From Streptomyces sp. NK15101 (lineage in GTDB: Bacteria; Actinomycetota; Actinomycetes; Streptomycetales; Streptomycetaceae), in the NCBI RefSeq assembly GCF_020400725.1, contig NZ_JAINVG010000003.1:1-64000 (forward strand): a stretch of DNA of 64,000 nt, given 5' to 3'. Positions within the stretch are counted from its first letter, which is position 1. Every line of letters begins with the position of its first letter. The position numbers and the translations under genes were made by a program. Below are positions 7,449 to 16,577 of the stretch, in pieces. Below the pieces are notes generated by a model. The model had not been told where the DNA came from, did not search any database, and saw only the letters and a program-made list of their open reading frames with translations.

Positions 7449-9392
7449 TCATCGCTTCACGCGGCTGCGCACGGCGAGGACGGCAAGCCCGAGCAGGGCC
7501 GGCTCGACGAGGCGGGCAGTCATCTCGACGTACGTCCCGGTGGTGGTCAGGTCCTGTCCGGAGGCCCGGAAGATCACCGAATTGGTCACCACCCTCACGG
7601 ACTTCTCGAACCGCTCGGCCGACAGTCGCTTCGCGTACGGCCCTTCCGGGTTGACGGGTGTCGGCTTCCTGGTCGTCAGGTTCACCCGGCGGCCGTCGAT
7701 GGTCCCCGCACTGACCGGGTCCGGATCGGCCCGCGGCAGCCCCCACAGCATCATCGCGAACACGGTGGCCGTCATCGCCAGGACCAGCCAGGCCAGGGCA
7801 CGCACGGCGCGCAGGCCGTAGCCGGAGAGGCCCCAGTACAGCCGCAGCAGTGCTCGCTCCCCGCGGGACGCCGCGGCGTCGTGGCGGCGCATTTCCATCT
7901 CGCCGTAGTAGAAGTCGGCCGCGCCCGGCTCGTTCCGGCCGTCTTCGAGCGCCTTGCGGAGCTGTCGGTAGACCGGCGCGAGCACGCCGGGTCCATGCGT
8001 CTCGACGCCCGGTGGCGCGGACGTCCAGCCGTCGCCGTACCGGGTCGCCCGCCAGTGGTGCTCCTCGGCGAGGGTCCGGCGGCGTATCCAGCGCGGCCCG
8101 GCGGGTGGTGGCGACAGGAGGCAGCGGCCTTCGAGCCGCAACTGGTCCAGGTGCACCGCCCCCACGAAGAGGCAGCCGGTCAGGTCGACATCGGCCAGCA
8201 CCAGGTGCGCGGCGTCCACGCCCTTGACCGAGGTGACCCGCACCCGGTCATCGGTGAGCCCCGGTTCGGCGATCACCTCGCCCTCCGGCGAGACGAACGG
8301 ACGGGGTCGGCCGACGACGGTCACGGGGAACTCCACCACGGCGTCGCTCAGATCCACCCCGGCGCACCGCAGCCGCAGCGCGGCGGTGGACGCCCACCGT
8401 GTCTGTCGGCAGCGCACCTCCCGCGCGGCGGCCTCCAGCGTCACCGCGGCCTCGAACACGGCGCCGGAGAAGTCCACCGTCCCCTGGCAGACCAGCGGGC
8501 CGATCCGGGCGGTACGCCGGAACAGCGCTCGCCGAAAACCCACGCCGGCCTCCAGCCGGGCCCCGGAGAAGGACAGGTCACCGCCGATCGCGGCTCCGTC
8601 GAACGTGGCTTCCACCTCGAAGTGAGCCTCGGCGAAGGGCATGTCCCCGACGATGTCCGCCCCGTCGAAGCAGGCTCTGCTCCGGTGGAAATGCGTGCCG
8701 TCGAAACAGGCCCGCCCGGCGATCCGGACCTTCCCGAAGTCGGCACCGTCCTCGAAGACCGCGCCGTCGAAGGCGGCTTCCCCCTCGATGACCGCCCCGC
8801 TGAAGGAGGAGACGCCGCGCACCCGGACACCCGAGAAGTAGGCGTCCCCGCATGTCATGCCCTTGAACATCGCGCCGCGGCCGACCTCTCGGACGCAGAA
8901 CCGCAACGTCCCCTTGATCCGCGCCTCGTAGAACCAGGCGTCACCGCCCACTTCGGTGTCGTCGAACCACACATCTCCCGCGACCTGCGCCGCACCGAGG
9001 CGGAAATCGCCCCCGGCGCGCACGTCATGGACGTACACACCTCCGCCGAACACGGCTGATCCGAAGGAGCAGGAGCCGCCGAAGTCGATCCCGTCGAGCT
9101 CCGCGTCCCCGGCGAACCGCACCTCGTCGAACGACGCATCCCCCACCCGCGCCCGCCCGCTCCCCGGATCCCTGAGCGGTGCGAGGAGCTCGTCGAGCAG
9201 GCTCTGGGTGAAGGGGGTGCCCCGGTGGTCGAGGTTCGCGCCGGGGGTCAACGAGGCCAGGTAGGCGGCCCGTTCGACGCCGTCCAGATGCGCCAGGCAG
9301 GCCGTGTACGAGCCCACTCTGTGCCCCCGGCAGCGTTTCCCGGTGTCAAGGTGCCCGCACTGCGGCCACGCGGGGGAGTCGGTTCCGGTCAT
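7449..9392 (-). CDS. Pentapeptide-repeat membrane protein with N-terminal zinc-like motif
   Basis: This 647-residue protein is the last gene of the caspase-like operon. Residues 12-35 hold Cys12, His14, Cys21, His24, Cys32 and His35, suggesting a small zinc site. Residues about 85-330 are degenerate pentapeptide repeats with Phe or Val every fifth position (repeated F.GA.., ASFDE, ATFDGA, ACFDGA), which fold as a right-handed quadrilateral helix. A linker follows, then a membrane segment at about 532-551 (ALAWLVLAMTATVFAMMLWG) and a second hydrophobic stretch near 628-641, after a conserved-looking SVIFRASGQDL. The ATG at 9392 has GGGAG before it and lies 13 bp after the previous stop. A membrane effector role is inference from context. 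Confidence 0.85.
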   Translation of the reverse strand: MTGTDSPAWPQCGHLDTGKRCRGHRVGSYTACLAHLDGVERAAYLASLTPGANLDHRGTPFTQSLLDELLAPLRDPGSGRARVGDASFDEVRFAGDAELDGIDFGGSCSFGSAVFGGGVYVHDVRAGGDFRLGAAQVAGDVWFDDTEVGGDAWFYEARIKGTLRFCVREVGRGAMFKGMTCGDAYFSGVRVRGVSSFSGAVIEGEAAFDGAVFEDGADFGKVRIAGRACFDGTHFHRSRACFDGADIVGDMPFAEAHFEVEATFDGAAIGGDLSFSGARLEAGVGFRRALFRRTARIGPLVCQGTVDFSGAVFEAAVTLEAAAREVRCRQTRWASTAALRLRCAGVDLSDAVVEFPVTVVGRPRPFVSPEGEVIAEPGLTDDRVRVTSVKGVDAAHLVLADVDLTGCLFVGAVHLDQLRLEGRCLLSPPPAGPRWIRRRTLAEEHHWRATRYGDGWTSAPPGVETHGPGVLAPVYRQLRKALEDGRNEPGAADFYYGEMEMRRHDAAASRGERALLRLYWGLSGYGLRAVRALAWLVLAMTATVFAMMLWGLPRADPDPVSAGTIDGRRVNLTTRKPTPVNPEGPYAKRLSAERFEKSVRVVTNSVIFRASGQDLTTTGTYVEMTARLVEPALLGLAVLAVRSRVKR

Positions 9393-9405
9393 CCCAGCTC
9401 CCGCC

Positions 9406-10785
9406 TCATACCGCCACGACCGTCACGTCTCTCCGGTCACGCCCCTTCGGCCGGTCGACCAGCGCCTCGACCACCCAGCGTCCGGGCGGGACTTCCAGTT
9501 CCGCCCGATAGCGGTCGGGCTCGTACTGCCGGAAGGCGACGGGAAGCCTGTCGGTACGGCCCGAACGCCACGCGAACGTCCGCAGATTGCGCCGCGGCAA
9601 GTCGTGCCCCAGCAGCTCGATCACGAACGGGCGGCCGGCGGCGACCGGGTCCCGGGGGAAGTGCAGGACGATGCCCTCCTCACCGGCGAGCGTGCCGCCG
9701 GGCGGGCGTCCCGCGCGGATCGCGAGCATCGCGTCCCGGAGCGCGGGGCCGCTCGCCAGATCCGCGTTCCGGAAACCGGTCCACAGCATGGGGTCCGCAC
9801 CGGTCCAGTCGGCGACGGCCGACCGGCGGGGCACCGTCCCGTCGCCGGGCCCCAGCAGGCTGTCGGCGATCCGTGACCCGTCGGAGGAGAGCACGACCGC
9901 CTCGGGGCTCGGGAAGTCGGCGCTGCCGAGGCAGTGCACGGTGTACGGGAGGGGGCCGACGCTCCGGTGCTCGTCGCACACCGAGCGGAACTCCTCCCGG
10001 AAGGCCAGCGCCTCGCGTACGGCGTCGCCCGGCAACCCGGGAACCGGGTAGCGGTTGTCGGTGATCTGCCGCTCGCGGCTCTTCCCCTCGACCCGCACGG
10101 CGGGATACACCGGCAGCATCTCGACGACCGCCGGCAGATTGAGCGCCCAGTCGCGCAGCGCCTCGTTCAGCCGGGCGGCCACGGCTGCGCCGGGGCCCGC
10201 GTCGCCGGGGACCGCGTGACCGGCCAGCAGCCGAGCGGCTTGGGCCAGCCCCTGTTGCGGGGTGCCGAGGGTGACCAGGGTCCGGGCGGTCTCCCGACCG
10301 CCCTCGCACTCCAGATAGTGCCGTCCGATCAGACCGCCCGTCGCATGACAGACCAGGATGACGCGCGGGTCATCGGTCCGGTCCGGGTAGTACGCGCCGA
10401 CCTCCGCACGCCACCGGTCGAGCTCGCGCGCCACCCACGCCTTCAGCTGCCGGGCCACCAGCCGGTGGGACAGCCGCCAGTCGTACCCGAACGGCACGAA
10501 CTGCGCGTCGAGCGGGTCGCCGAGGGCGGCGCGGACATCGGGATAGCCCATGCAGGACAGCAGCCCGGGCACGGAGTCCGGGACCTGCAGCAGCGCGCCG
10601 GCGTCCAGCCGGAAGGGGCCTTCGGGCAGCGCGTCCCCCAGCCCCGGCGGGAGGGCCACCTCGGTGAGCGCCGCAGCCTCCGAGCCGATCAACCGCTCGC
10701 CGCATCGCGCCCAGACGTCCCGGCCGTCCCGACACAACCGGGTGCCCAGAAACCCTGGAACGAAGACCACCAGATCGTGTTCCAT
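9406..10785 (-). CDS. LCAT-like alpha/beta-hydrolase-fold protein lacking its Ser nucleophile
   Basis: The product has 459 residues. The start FVPGFLGTRL and the segment FGYDWRLS are typical of lecithin:cholesterol acyltransferase-like lipases. The nucleophile elbow, normally (G/C)HSMGG, reads C146-H-A148-T-G-G, so the Ser is Ala; the codon is GCG. The acid motif D315GTVP is kept, but the place where relatives have a His (before ADL) reads Asn340. No His is obvious between 320 and 375. It is probably a non-catalytic scaffold or sensor. Its ATG follows the stop codon of the caspase-like gene with no gap (TGA then ATG), so the two are translationally coupled. Confidence 0.85.
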   Translation of the reverse strand: MEHDLVVFVPGFLGTRLCRDGRDVWARCGERLIGSEAAALTEVALPPGLGDALPEGPFRLDAGALLQVPDSVPGLLSCMGYPDVRAALGDPLDAQFVPFGYDWRLSHRLVARQLKAWVARELDRWRAEVGAYYPDRTDDPRVILVCHATGGLIGRHYLECEGGRETARTLVTLGTPQQGLAQAARLLAGHAVPGDAGPGAAVAARLNEALRDWALNLPAVVEMLPVYPAVRVEGKSRERQITDNRYPVPGLPGDAVREALAFREEFRSVCDEHRSVGPLPYTVHCLGSADFPSPEAVVLSSDGSRIADSLLGPGDGTVPRRSAVADWTGADPMLWTGFRNADLASGPALRDAMLAIRAGRPPGGTLAGEEGIVLHFPRDPVAAGRPFVIELLGHDLPRRNLRTFAWRSGRTDRLPVAFRQYEPDRYRAELEVPPGRWVVEALVDRPKGRDRRDVTVVAV

Positions 10786-13700
10786 TCACCCTCCCCCTGT
10801 CCCGGCACCGGAGAACATGTGCGGCAGCCGGATCAGATCGCAACGGTCCTCCCCCTGCAGCGCCATCACGAGACCCTCCGGGTCCATCGCCGTACGGACG
10901 GCGTGCACGTCGTACCCCCGCCCGGGGATCCCAGGCCCGTCCAGCCATTCCCGGGACCAGACGTCCCACGCGCGTGACACCGTCCTCGGCGTACAGAGCA
11001 ACAGCACGGGCCGCTCCACGGGGCCGGCGAACACCAGGGAGGTCACGTCGGGGAAGTCCCCCGGCAGCCGCTCCGGGGGGTGAAGGCTCTCGCCGGAACA
11101 GTCCTTGAGGTACACGCTGCCGTGGTCCGCCCAGGCCAGCATGGGCATCGAGGCGTCGTCCTCGTCGTCGTACAGCTCCCCGAGGGCGAGGCAAGAGGGG
11201 TCGGCCGTGAGCAGGACGCGCTGCTCGACGCCGTGCTCGCCCTCGGTCCAGACCCGCAGCTGGTCACTCAGGTCGCCGGCCATCCAGTACGAACCGTCCC
11301 GCAGGACCCTCGTGTCGATCCCGCAGAACCCGCGGTCGGTCCGGATCGCGCGCCCCGCGATCCCTGCGGACGAGACATCGGCCGGGACCTCGTGACGTAC
11401 CAGCCGCCGGCCGTCCGCCACGCTCAGCCGCAGCGTGAGGGCGGCCGGGTCGCCCGCCAGGCTCAGCGCGCGGGCCGGCTGGCCGGCGTCCCCGCCGAGC
11501 GGGACGTCCCGGTGGGTGACGACCGACAGGCTGTCGTCGAGCCGCCACAGCCGTACGGCCCGGCCGGCCGCGGCGGCCACCGTCCAGCCGTCCGCCGCCC
11601 GCACCGCGGCCACCGCCGTCACCGTGCACCCGTCGTGGGCGAGGTCCGTGGCCGGGAGGGCGGCCGGATCCCCCTGCTTCGGCCGGGAGATCCGGATCCG
11701 GTCGTGCCAGGCCCGGCACAGCAGCGGGGGACCGTCCGGTGCGGCCGCCAGGGCAAGGACCGGGCGTTCGTTGCTCGGCCGCCGCTGGATCCCGTAGCCG
11801 GCCTCCAGCGCGGGGACCACGTCCACCACCCGGATGTACGGGCCGTCGGCGACCGCGAGCAGTCCCTGACCGTCCGGTTCGAACGCCATGGCGCCTTCCC
11901 GGGGGGCGTTCAGAACGAGCGTGGCCTCGCGTCCGGACCGCTCGACGGACCAGATCCGGACGGCCACTTCCTCGTATCCGGCGAGCAGCAGTTCGTCGCC
12001 GTACCGTCCGAAGGCCAGGCCGCGCGCGTTCGAGGGGTACGTCGCCACCTCCTCCACGACCGGCCGGCCGGATACGGCCTCGCACCGCCAGACGTACACA
12101 GCGGTCCCGTCGGCCACGGCGAGGAAGCCCTCCCGGGGGGAGACCGTGAACGCCGCGGCGGCCATCGCGGGTGCCGCCAGGGTCACGCCGGGATCGGTCC
12201 GGCAGGCACGCAGACCGCCGTCACCGTTGCGGGTGCGGTCCACTTCGAACAGCTCCACCCGCTCGGTGCCCGCCGCCAGGACGAACATCCGCGTGCCCAG
12301 GGTGAGGGCCGCGAGCTGCCGCACATCCGCCGTACGGACCTCCTTCAGCCGCGTGTCCAGGTGCGTTCCGCTCTCCCAGAACCACACCCACACCCGGTTC
12401 CCGTCGGCCGCCAGGGTCACGCGCTCGCCCTCCAGTTCGGCCACCGACAGGGCGCGCACACTGCCGCCCCACCGGAACTCCTGATCGGGCGTCCGGGCAC
12501 CCGCGCGCCAGAAGTACACGGCCTGATCGTCCCGGGCGACGGTGGCCCAGCGGACTCCCGCGCCCACCTCGCGCACTTCGCTGAGCGGGCGTCCGCGCTC
12601 CCCGCCGGTCCGGGGCAGCCGGCGGGTCAGCAGCCGGGCGCCCGACTGCGGGTGCAGGACCTGGATCTCCCCCAGTCCGCCGGCGGTCAGGGTGTCCGCG
12701 TGGGCCGACCCCACCGCTCCGGTCCCGGCGCGCCAGCTCAGCGCCCGCGCGCCGCCCGCGGGTGCCGCGCGCCGCCACTCCGGCGGGTCCGGCGGGACAT
12801 CGGTCCAGTACTCCTGCCAGGGCAGGAAGCCGTCGGTGTGCCGCAGCGTCCGGTACGTCGCGTCACGGTGGCTGACGAAGGCGGTGGCGCTGAGCAAGGC
12901 CTTGCGCTCCAGCAGGACCGACTCCGGCAGCGGGCCGGACACGCGGGGGAACGAGCTCGCGACCCTGCCGTAGAGCGCGGCGCCGTCGCAGTCCCGGGCC
13001 AGACCCGCCGCGAGTGGCAGCATGACCTCGGGGTTCGTGCGCAGCAGGAAGCCCACGTCCTCGAAGAGCTCCCGCAGGGCGTCCGACCCCACCTGGGCGG
13101 CGTGGGCACCCAGGTACTCGAGGGTGTACTCGTCGGCGCCCCTCCAGTCGCCGCCGGCACGGGCGCGCAGCGCGTCGAGCACCCTGCGGTGTGCCTCCCG
13201 GGCGGTCAGCCCGGCATCGGAGAGGAAGAACTCGCCGTAACTCGGATGGGCCAGCTGATGGCGGATCCGCCCGGCCGTCCGCCGCGGGCCGTCCTTCTGG
13301 GTGGCGACGATGCCGCCGTCCGCGCTCCGGCACACCTGTCTCAGATCCTCCAGCGTGAGCTCCGGCGAGTCGGCCTCGCGCAACGCGTTGGCGAGCGTCA
13401 GCCAGGTCGCGTCCGGGGCCAGCCCGGGGCCTTGGATCACCGTGAGCGCCCGCAGCACCTCGTGGGCCCGCTGTGCGCCGGGCTGCTCGCTCAGGTGGCG
13501 CGTCTCCTCCGCCAGGCGGGTGCGCAGATCCATGCCGCCGTCACGCAGCCACGCCGGCAGTTCGGTCTCGGCGGCGACCGTGGTCCGCCGGGCGAGCCCG
13601 GTCGCGACCAGCCGGGCCACCAGGAACGAGCCGTGACTCTGCGCCGCGACGATCTCTGCCGTCCAGTCGCGGTCCTCCCGCCGCGCTTCACCCCGGTACG

Positions 13701-15318
13701 GGGAGTGCTCGGTGTCCAGCACGGACAGCACCATGCCGGTGATGCTCGCGCGCGCCTCCTCGTCGTCCCCGAGGACCACGGGTTCGACGCTGAGTTCCAG
13801 GGTGTCCAGGAGCGACTCCTCCTCCGCGGGCGCCGTGGTACGCCGACGGGGCTGTGTCCGGGTACCGACGATCACCCGGACACCGGGCGTGTTCGCCAGG
13901 GGGCCCAGGACGTGCCGGGCGATCGCGTGCGCCTGGTCCGGGAGGGCCTCGTCGAGCGCGTCGAAGAGCAGGTTCACCGAACCCGCCCGGCCGACCAGCT
14001 CCTCGAACGCGTCGGTGAACTTCTCAGACGTCACCGGCTCCTCCGGCAGCGACGGTGCCCCGTCGATGTCCGCCAGTACCTCCCGCAGGTGCGCGGCCAG
14101 CGAATGGGCGGACTGCCCCCGGCAGCTCAGCGCCGCGTGAATGGTCCCCGCCCGGGGCAGCGTCGCAGGGTCGAGGTCCTGGCCGAGGGCCTCCCGCCAG
14201 CTCGGAAGGGAGGTGAGGGCCAGCCGGCCGAGCAGCGCGGTCTTCCCCGTGCCCGCCAGGCCCGTCACAGCGAGCAGCCCCTTCGGGTGGGTGTCCATCC
14301 AGCGCACGATCCGGCTCAGCGCGTCCCGCCGGCCCGCGAAGTGGCGGTTGAGATGGCTGTTCTCCTCGAGACCGAACTGATCGGCCTCGATCCAGGGCTT
14401 CCGCCGCGTCAGCACGGCCGGCGTGTACACCGGTCGGTCGGACTGGTGGTAATGGGGGTTGTCGAGGAAGTTGTTGGGGAGCGCCCGGACCTCCCGGCAG
14501 TCCGGCCGCTGCGCGGGGTCGTCCAGACCGTCGTCCGCGGCCCTCGCGTCCACGGCACGGCAGAGATAAGGCAGCGGAAGATACAGCGCGGACGGCTCGA
14601 ACGGGCGGGCCTGGTCGTCCGCCACGAAGTCCGGCTTCGCCAGCGCTTCCTCCAGCCATGTCACCCAGCGGCCCGCCGGCACCTGTGCGTCCGCCCCCGA
14701 GGTGCCGATGACGGCGAAGCCCTTTCGTCGGCTTTCCCGTGCCCGGACCACCGCGGGGTCCCGATCCAGCTCCACGGCGTGCCGCACCGCCTCGCCCAGG
14801 GAGTTGTAACTCTGCGAGGAGCAGGCGTCGACGATCAGCAGGGTGTCCGTCTCGTACTCCGGCCGCAGCAGGAGTCCCACCAGCTCGAGCAGGGGGACGG
14901 CCCGGGCGGGGTCGAACTCGCCCGACTGCCACGAGTCGGCACAGGCGAGGAAGTAGCCCTCGTCGCCGCGCTGGACGCCGTGCCCCGTCCAGTAGAGGGT
15001 CTTCCTCTGGGCACCGTCGGCCAGGAATTCCTCCAGCCCGGCCCACAGCTGCCGCCGGGTCGCTCCGCCCCGGTCGACCCGGAGGGTCTCCCCGAAGCCC
15101 AGCCCCTCCCTCATCGTCTCCGTGAAGCGGTCACGGACCTCCGCCAGTTGCGGACGGCGCAGCCCCTGCTGCTCCTCCGCGTCCGGATGGAAGTACTCCG
15201 ATACGGCGATCGTGCCCACCAGGGAAGAGGATCGTCGCTCGGCCCTCAGCAACGCCGGCCGGTCGACCGCGCCGTTTCGTACCATGAGATCGGCAGCACC
15301 CCCCTGAGTGTCCATCAC
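10786..15318 (-). CDS. Caspase-like protease / STAND NTPase / beta-propeller protein
   Basis: This 1510-residue protein has three parts. Residues about 30-260 form a caspase-like (C14) domain with His113 in LYWTGHG and Cys166 in LLIVDACSS, the expected dyad. Residues about 310-720 are a STAND-type P-loop NTPase with Walker A G353LAGTGKT360 and Walker B LLFDALDE (450-457), then a helical region (RHQLAHPSYGEFF near 686-698). Residues about 850-1500 are WD-like propeller repeats (VWVWFWE, VYVWRCE, VRIWSVE, VRLWRLD, LRVWTEG). Such proteins combine a repeat sensor, an ATP-driven oligomerising switch and a protease effector. The start is GTG 15318 or ATG 15315; neither has a clear ribosome-binding site. 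It heads a three-gene operon and is divergent from 15344. Confidence 0.92.
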   Translation of the reverse strand: MMDTQGGAADLMVRNGAVDRPALLRAERRSSSLVGTIAVSEYFHPDAEEQQGLRRPQLAEVRDRFTETMREGLGFGETLRVDRGGATRRQLWAGLEEFLADGAQRKTLYWTGHGVQRGDEGYFLACADSWQSGEFDPARAVPLLELVGLLLRPEYETDTLLIVDACSSQSYNSLGEAVRHAVELDRDPAVVRARESRRKGFAVIGTSGADAQVPAGRWVTWLEEALAKPDFVADDQARPFEPSALYLPLPYLCRAVDARAADDGLDDPAQRPDCREVRALPNNFLDNPHYHQSDRPVYTPAVLTRRKPWIEADQFGLEENSHLNRHFAGRRDALSRIVRWMDTHPKGLLAVTGLAGTGKTALLGRLALTSLPSWREALGQDLDPATLPRAGTIHAALSCRGQSAHSLAAHLREVLADIDGAPSLPEEPVTSEKFTDAFEELVGRAGSVNLLFDALDEALPDQAHAIARHVLGPLANTPGVRVIVGTRTQPRRRTTAPAEEESLLDTLELSVEPVVLGDDEEARASITGMVLSVLDTEHSPYRGEARREDRDWTAEIVAAQSHGSFLVARLVATGLARRTTVAAETELPAWLRDGGMDLRTRLAEETRHLSEQPGAQRAHEVLRALTVIQGPGLAPDATWLTLANALREADSPELTLEDLRQVCRSADGGIVATQKDGPRRTAGRIRHQLAHPSYGEFFLSDAGLTAREAHRRVLDALRARAGGDWRGADEYTLEYLGAHAAQVGSDALRELFEDVGFLLRTNPEVMLPLAAGLARDCDGAALYGRVASSFPRVSGPLPESVLLERKALLSATAFVSHRDATYRTLRHTDGFLPWQEYWTDVPPDPPEWRRAAPAGGARALSWRAGTGAVGSAHADTLTAGGLGEIQVLHPQSGARLLTRRLPRTGGERGRPLSEVREVGAGVRWATVARDDQAVYFWRAGARTPDQEFRWGGSVRALSVAELEGERVTLAADGNRVWVWFWESGTHLDTRLKEVRTADVRQLAALTLGTRMFVLAAGTERVELFEVDRTRNGDGGLRACRTDPGVTLAAPAMAAAAFTVSPREGFLAVADGTAVYVWRCEAVSGRPVVEEVATYPSNARGLAFGRYGDELLLAGYEEVAVRIWSVERSGREATLVLNAPREGAMAFEPDGQGLLAVADGPYIRVVDVVPALEAGYGIQRRPSNERPVLALAAAPDGPPLLCRAWHDRIRISRPKQGDPAALPATDLAHDGCTVTAVAAVRAADGWTVAAAAGRAVRLWRLDDSLSVVTHRDVPLGGDAGQPARALSLAGDPAALTLRLSVADGRRLVRHEVPADVSSAGIAGRAIRTDRGFCGIDTRVLRDGSYWMAGDLSDQLRVWTEGEHGVEQRVLLTADPSCLALGELYDDEDDASMPMLAWADHGSVYLKDCSGESLHPPERLPGDFPDVTSLVFAGPVERPVLLLCTPRTVSRAWDVWSREWLDGPGIPGRGYDVHAVRTAMDPEGLVMALQGEDRCDLIRLPHMFSGAGTGGG

Positions 15319-15343
15319 GGCTTATTTATCAGTGGAGTTGGCG

Positions 15344-16330
15344 ATGCGCGACAGATTCACCGTAGTCGGCCGGACGACAGGCTGCCATCTCTTCGAAGGT
15401 GACGGGATCCGGCCCATCGACGAAGAGAACGTCCACGTCAAGTACACGCCGAAGCGTGTGCAGTTCCCGGAGGAGATCGCCGCCTGGCGGCGGTCCATCG
15501 AGGCGGAGGAGGAGCGCAAGGAGGCCGGCGGGCTGCCGCACCGGTGGAACAACGCGCGTTTCGCGGTCGAGCGGGTCGTGGTCACCCGTACGCACCTGGA
15601 CGAGGAGCCCGTGGTGTCCCTCGCCATGCGGGACGCCGACTACTTCGACTTCCTCACCACCTCTCTCAACCTGGACCGGCGGCAACGGAACGGCCTCACG
15701 CTGCGCCAGCAGTATCTGGAGGGCGGCGACCCGGCCGACGCCCCCTCCTGGATGAACTGCAGCTTCGGCGTCAACGTGGCCCTGGAAACCGGCCAGGACG
15801 GCAAGATGCTGTTCTCCCGGCGCAGCGCCCAGGTCGCCGGGCCGAACAGCGCGCGGTGGAACTCCTCCGCCAACGAGGGTCTGGCCCGGCAGCACGATCT
15901 GCCCCGGGACGGCAGTCCCGTCAGCCTGCACGCGGTGGCGCGCCGCGCCATCTTCGAGGAGCTCGCCGTGCACGACGACGAGGCCGAGGTGGAGCTGCTC
16001 GGGTTCGGGATCGACCTGGTCAACCACCAGTGGGCGGCGTTCTTCCGCGCGGTGGCGCCCCAGCTCGACGAGCCGGCGCTGCGTCTCCGCTGGACGCGCG
16101 GTGTCACCGACAAGTGGGAGCACGACCGGTTCGAGTTCGTGGACGCGGACCCGGAGTCGGTGTTCGGCTTCATCGCGGACGAGCCGGAAGAGCGGTGGAC
16201 ACCCTGCGCTCCGACCCTCTTCTATCTCGCCCTGGTACGCGGTGCCGTGGAGCGCGCCGGCGGTGATCCGGCCGGCCGGATCACCGTGGAGCGGGCCGAG
16301 CGGAAGGTCATGTCGGACCGCGGTCTGTGA
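15344..16330 (+). CDS. Uncharacterised protein with degenerate Nudix-like box
   Basis: The product has 328 residues, soluble, with no signal peptide. Near residues 178-209 the sequence ARRAIFEELAV resembles the end of a Nudix box (REUXEEXGU), but the first Glu and the Gly are both Ala and the upstream Gly/Glu are not in place, so hydrolase activity is doubtful. I recognise no other domain; FTVVGRTTG opens the protein. The ATG at 15344 is preceded by GTGGAG at a good distance; a longer GTG start at 15308 would overlap the caspase gene and has no site. It is divergent from that gene with only 25 bp between start codons and may be its partner. Confidence 0.75.
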   Translation: MRDRFTVVGRTTGCHLFEGDGIRPIDEENVHVKYTPKRVQFPEEIAAWRRSIEAEEERKEAGGLPHRWNNARFAVERVVVTRTHLDEEPVVSLAMRDADYFDFLTTSLNLDRRQRNGLTLRQQYLEGGDPADAPSWMNCSFGVNVALETGQDGKMLFSRRSAQVAGPNSARWNSSANEGLARQHDLPRDGSPVSLHAVARRAIFEELAVHDDEAEVELLGFGIDLVNHQWAAFFRAVAPQLDEPALRLRWTRGVTDKWEHDRFEFVDADPESVFGFIADEPEERWTPCAPTLFYLALVRGAVERAGGDPAGRITVERAERKVMSDRGL

Positions 16331-16577
16331 ACCGGAGGCCGGGGCGAGGCGTCTCAGGGGTTTCCCGCCCGCACCTCCCCCGAGGAACGCGGCCGAGGAC
16401 GAGCGGTCCCGCGCCGATGACGGACCCCGGCCCCGCGGAGGCGTACCCCCCTGCCCTTCGCCCCGGCACCCGTGAGTACTCCGGTGAGCAGCAGGGCCGG
16501 GGCCCCGGGGCGGGGACCAGAGGCGCGGGGCGGCGGTCGGCTCCCCGGCCCGGACGGGCCCCGGTCCCGGAGGACGG

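Noticed and set aside
11080..15402. 1440-codon open frame on the plus strand
   Set aside because: It is antisense to the caspase/STAND gene, has Arg/Pro/Gly-rich shadow composition and no domain; high GC3 opens such frames.
16331..16577. Possible RNA gene or small ORF between the Nudix-like gene and the YihY gene
   Set aside because: GC-rich short repeats only; no tRNA-like fold, ribosome-binding site with ORF, or clear terminator.
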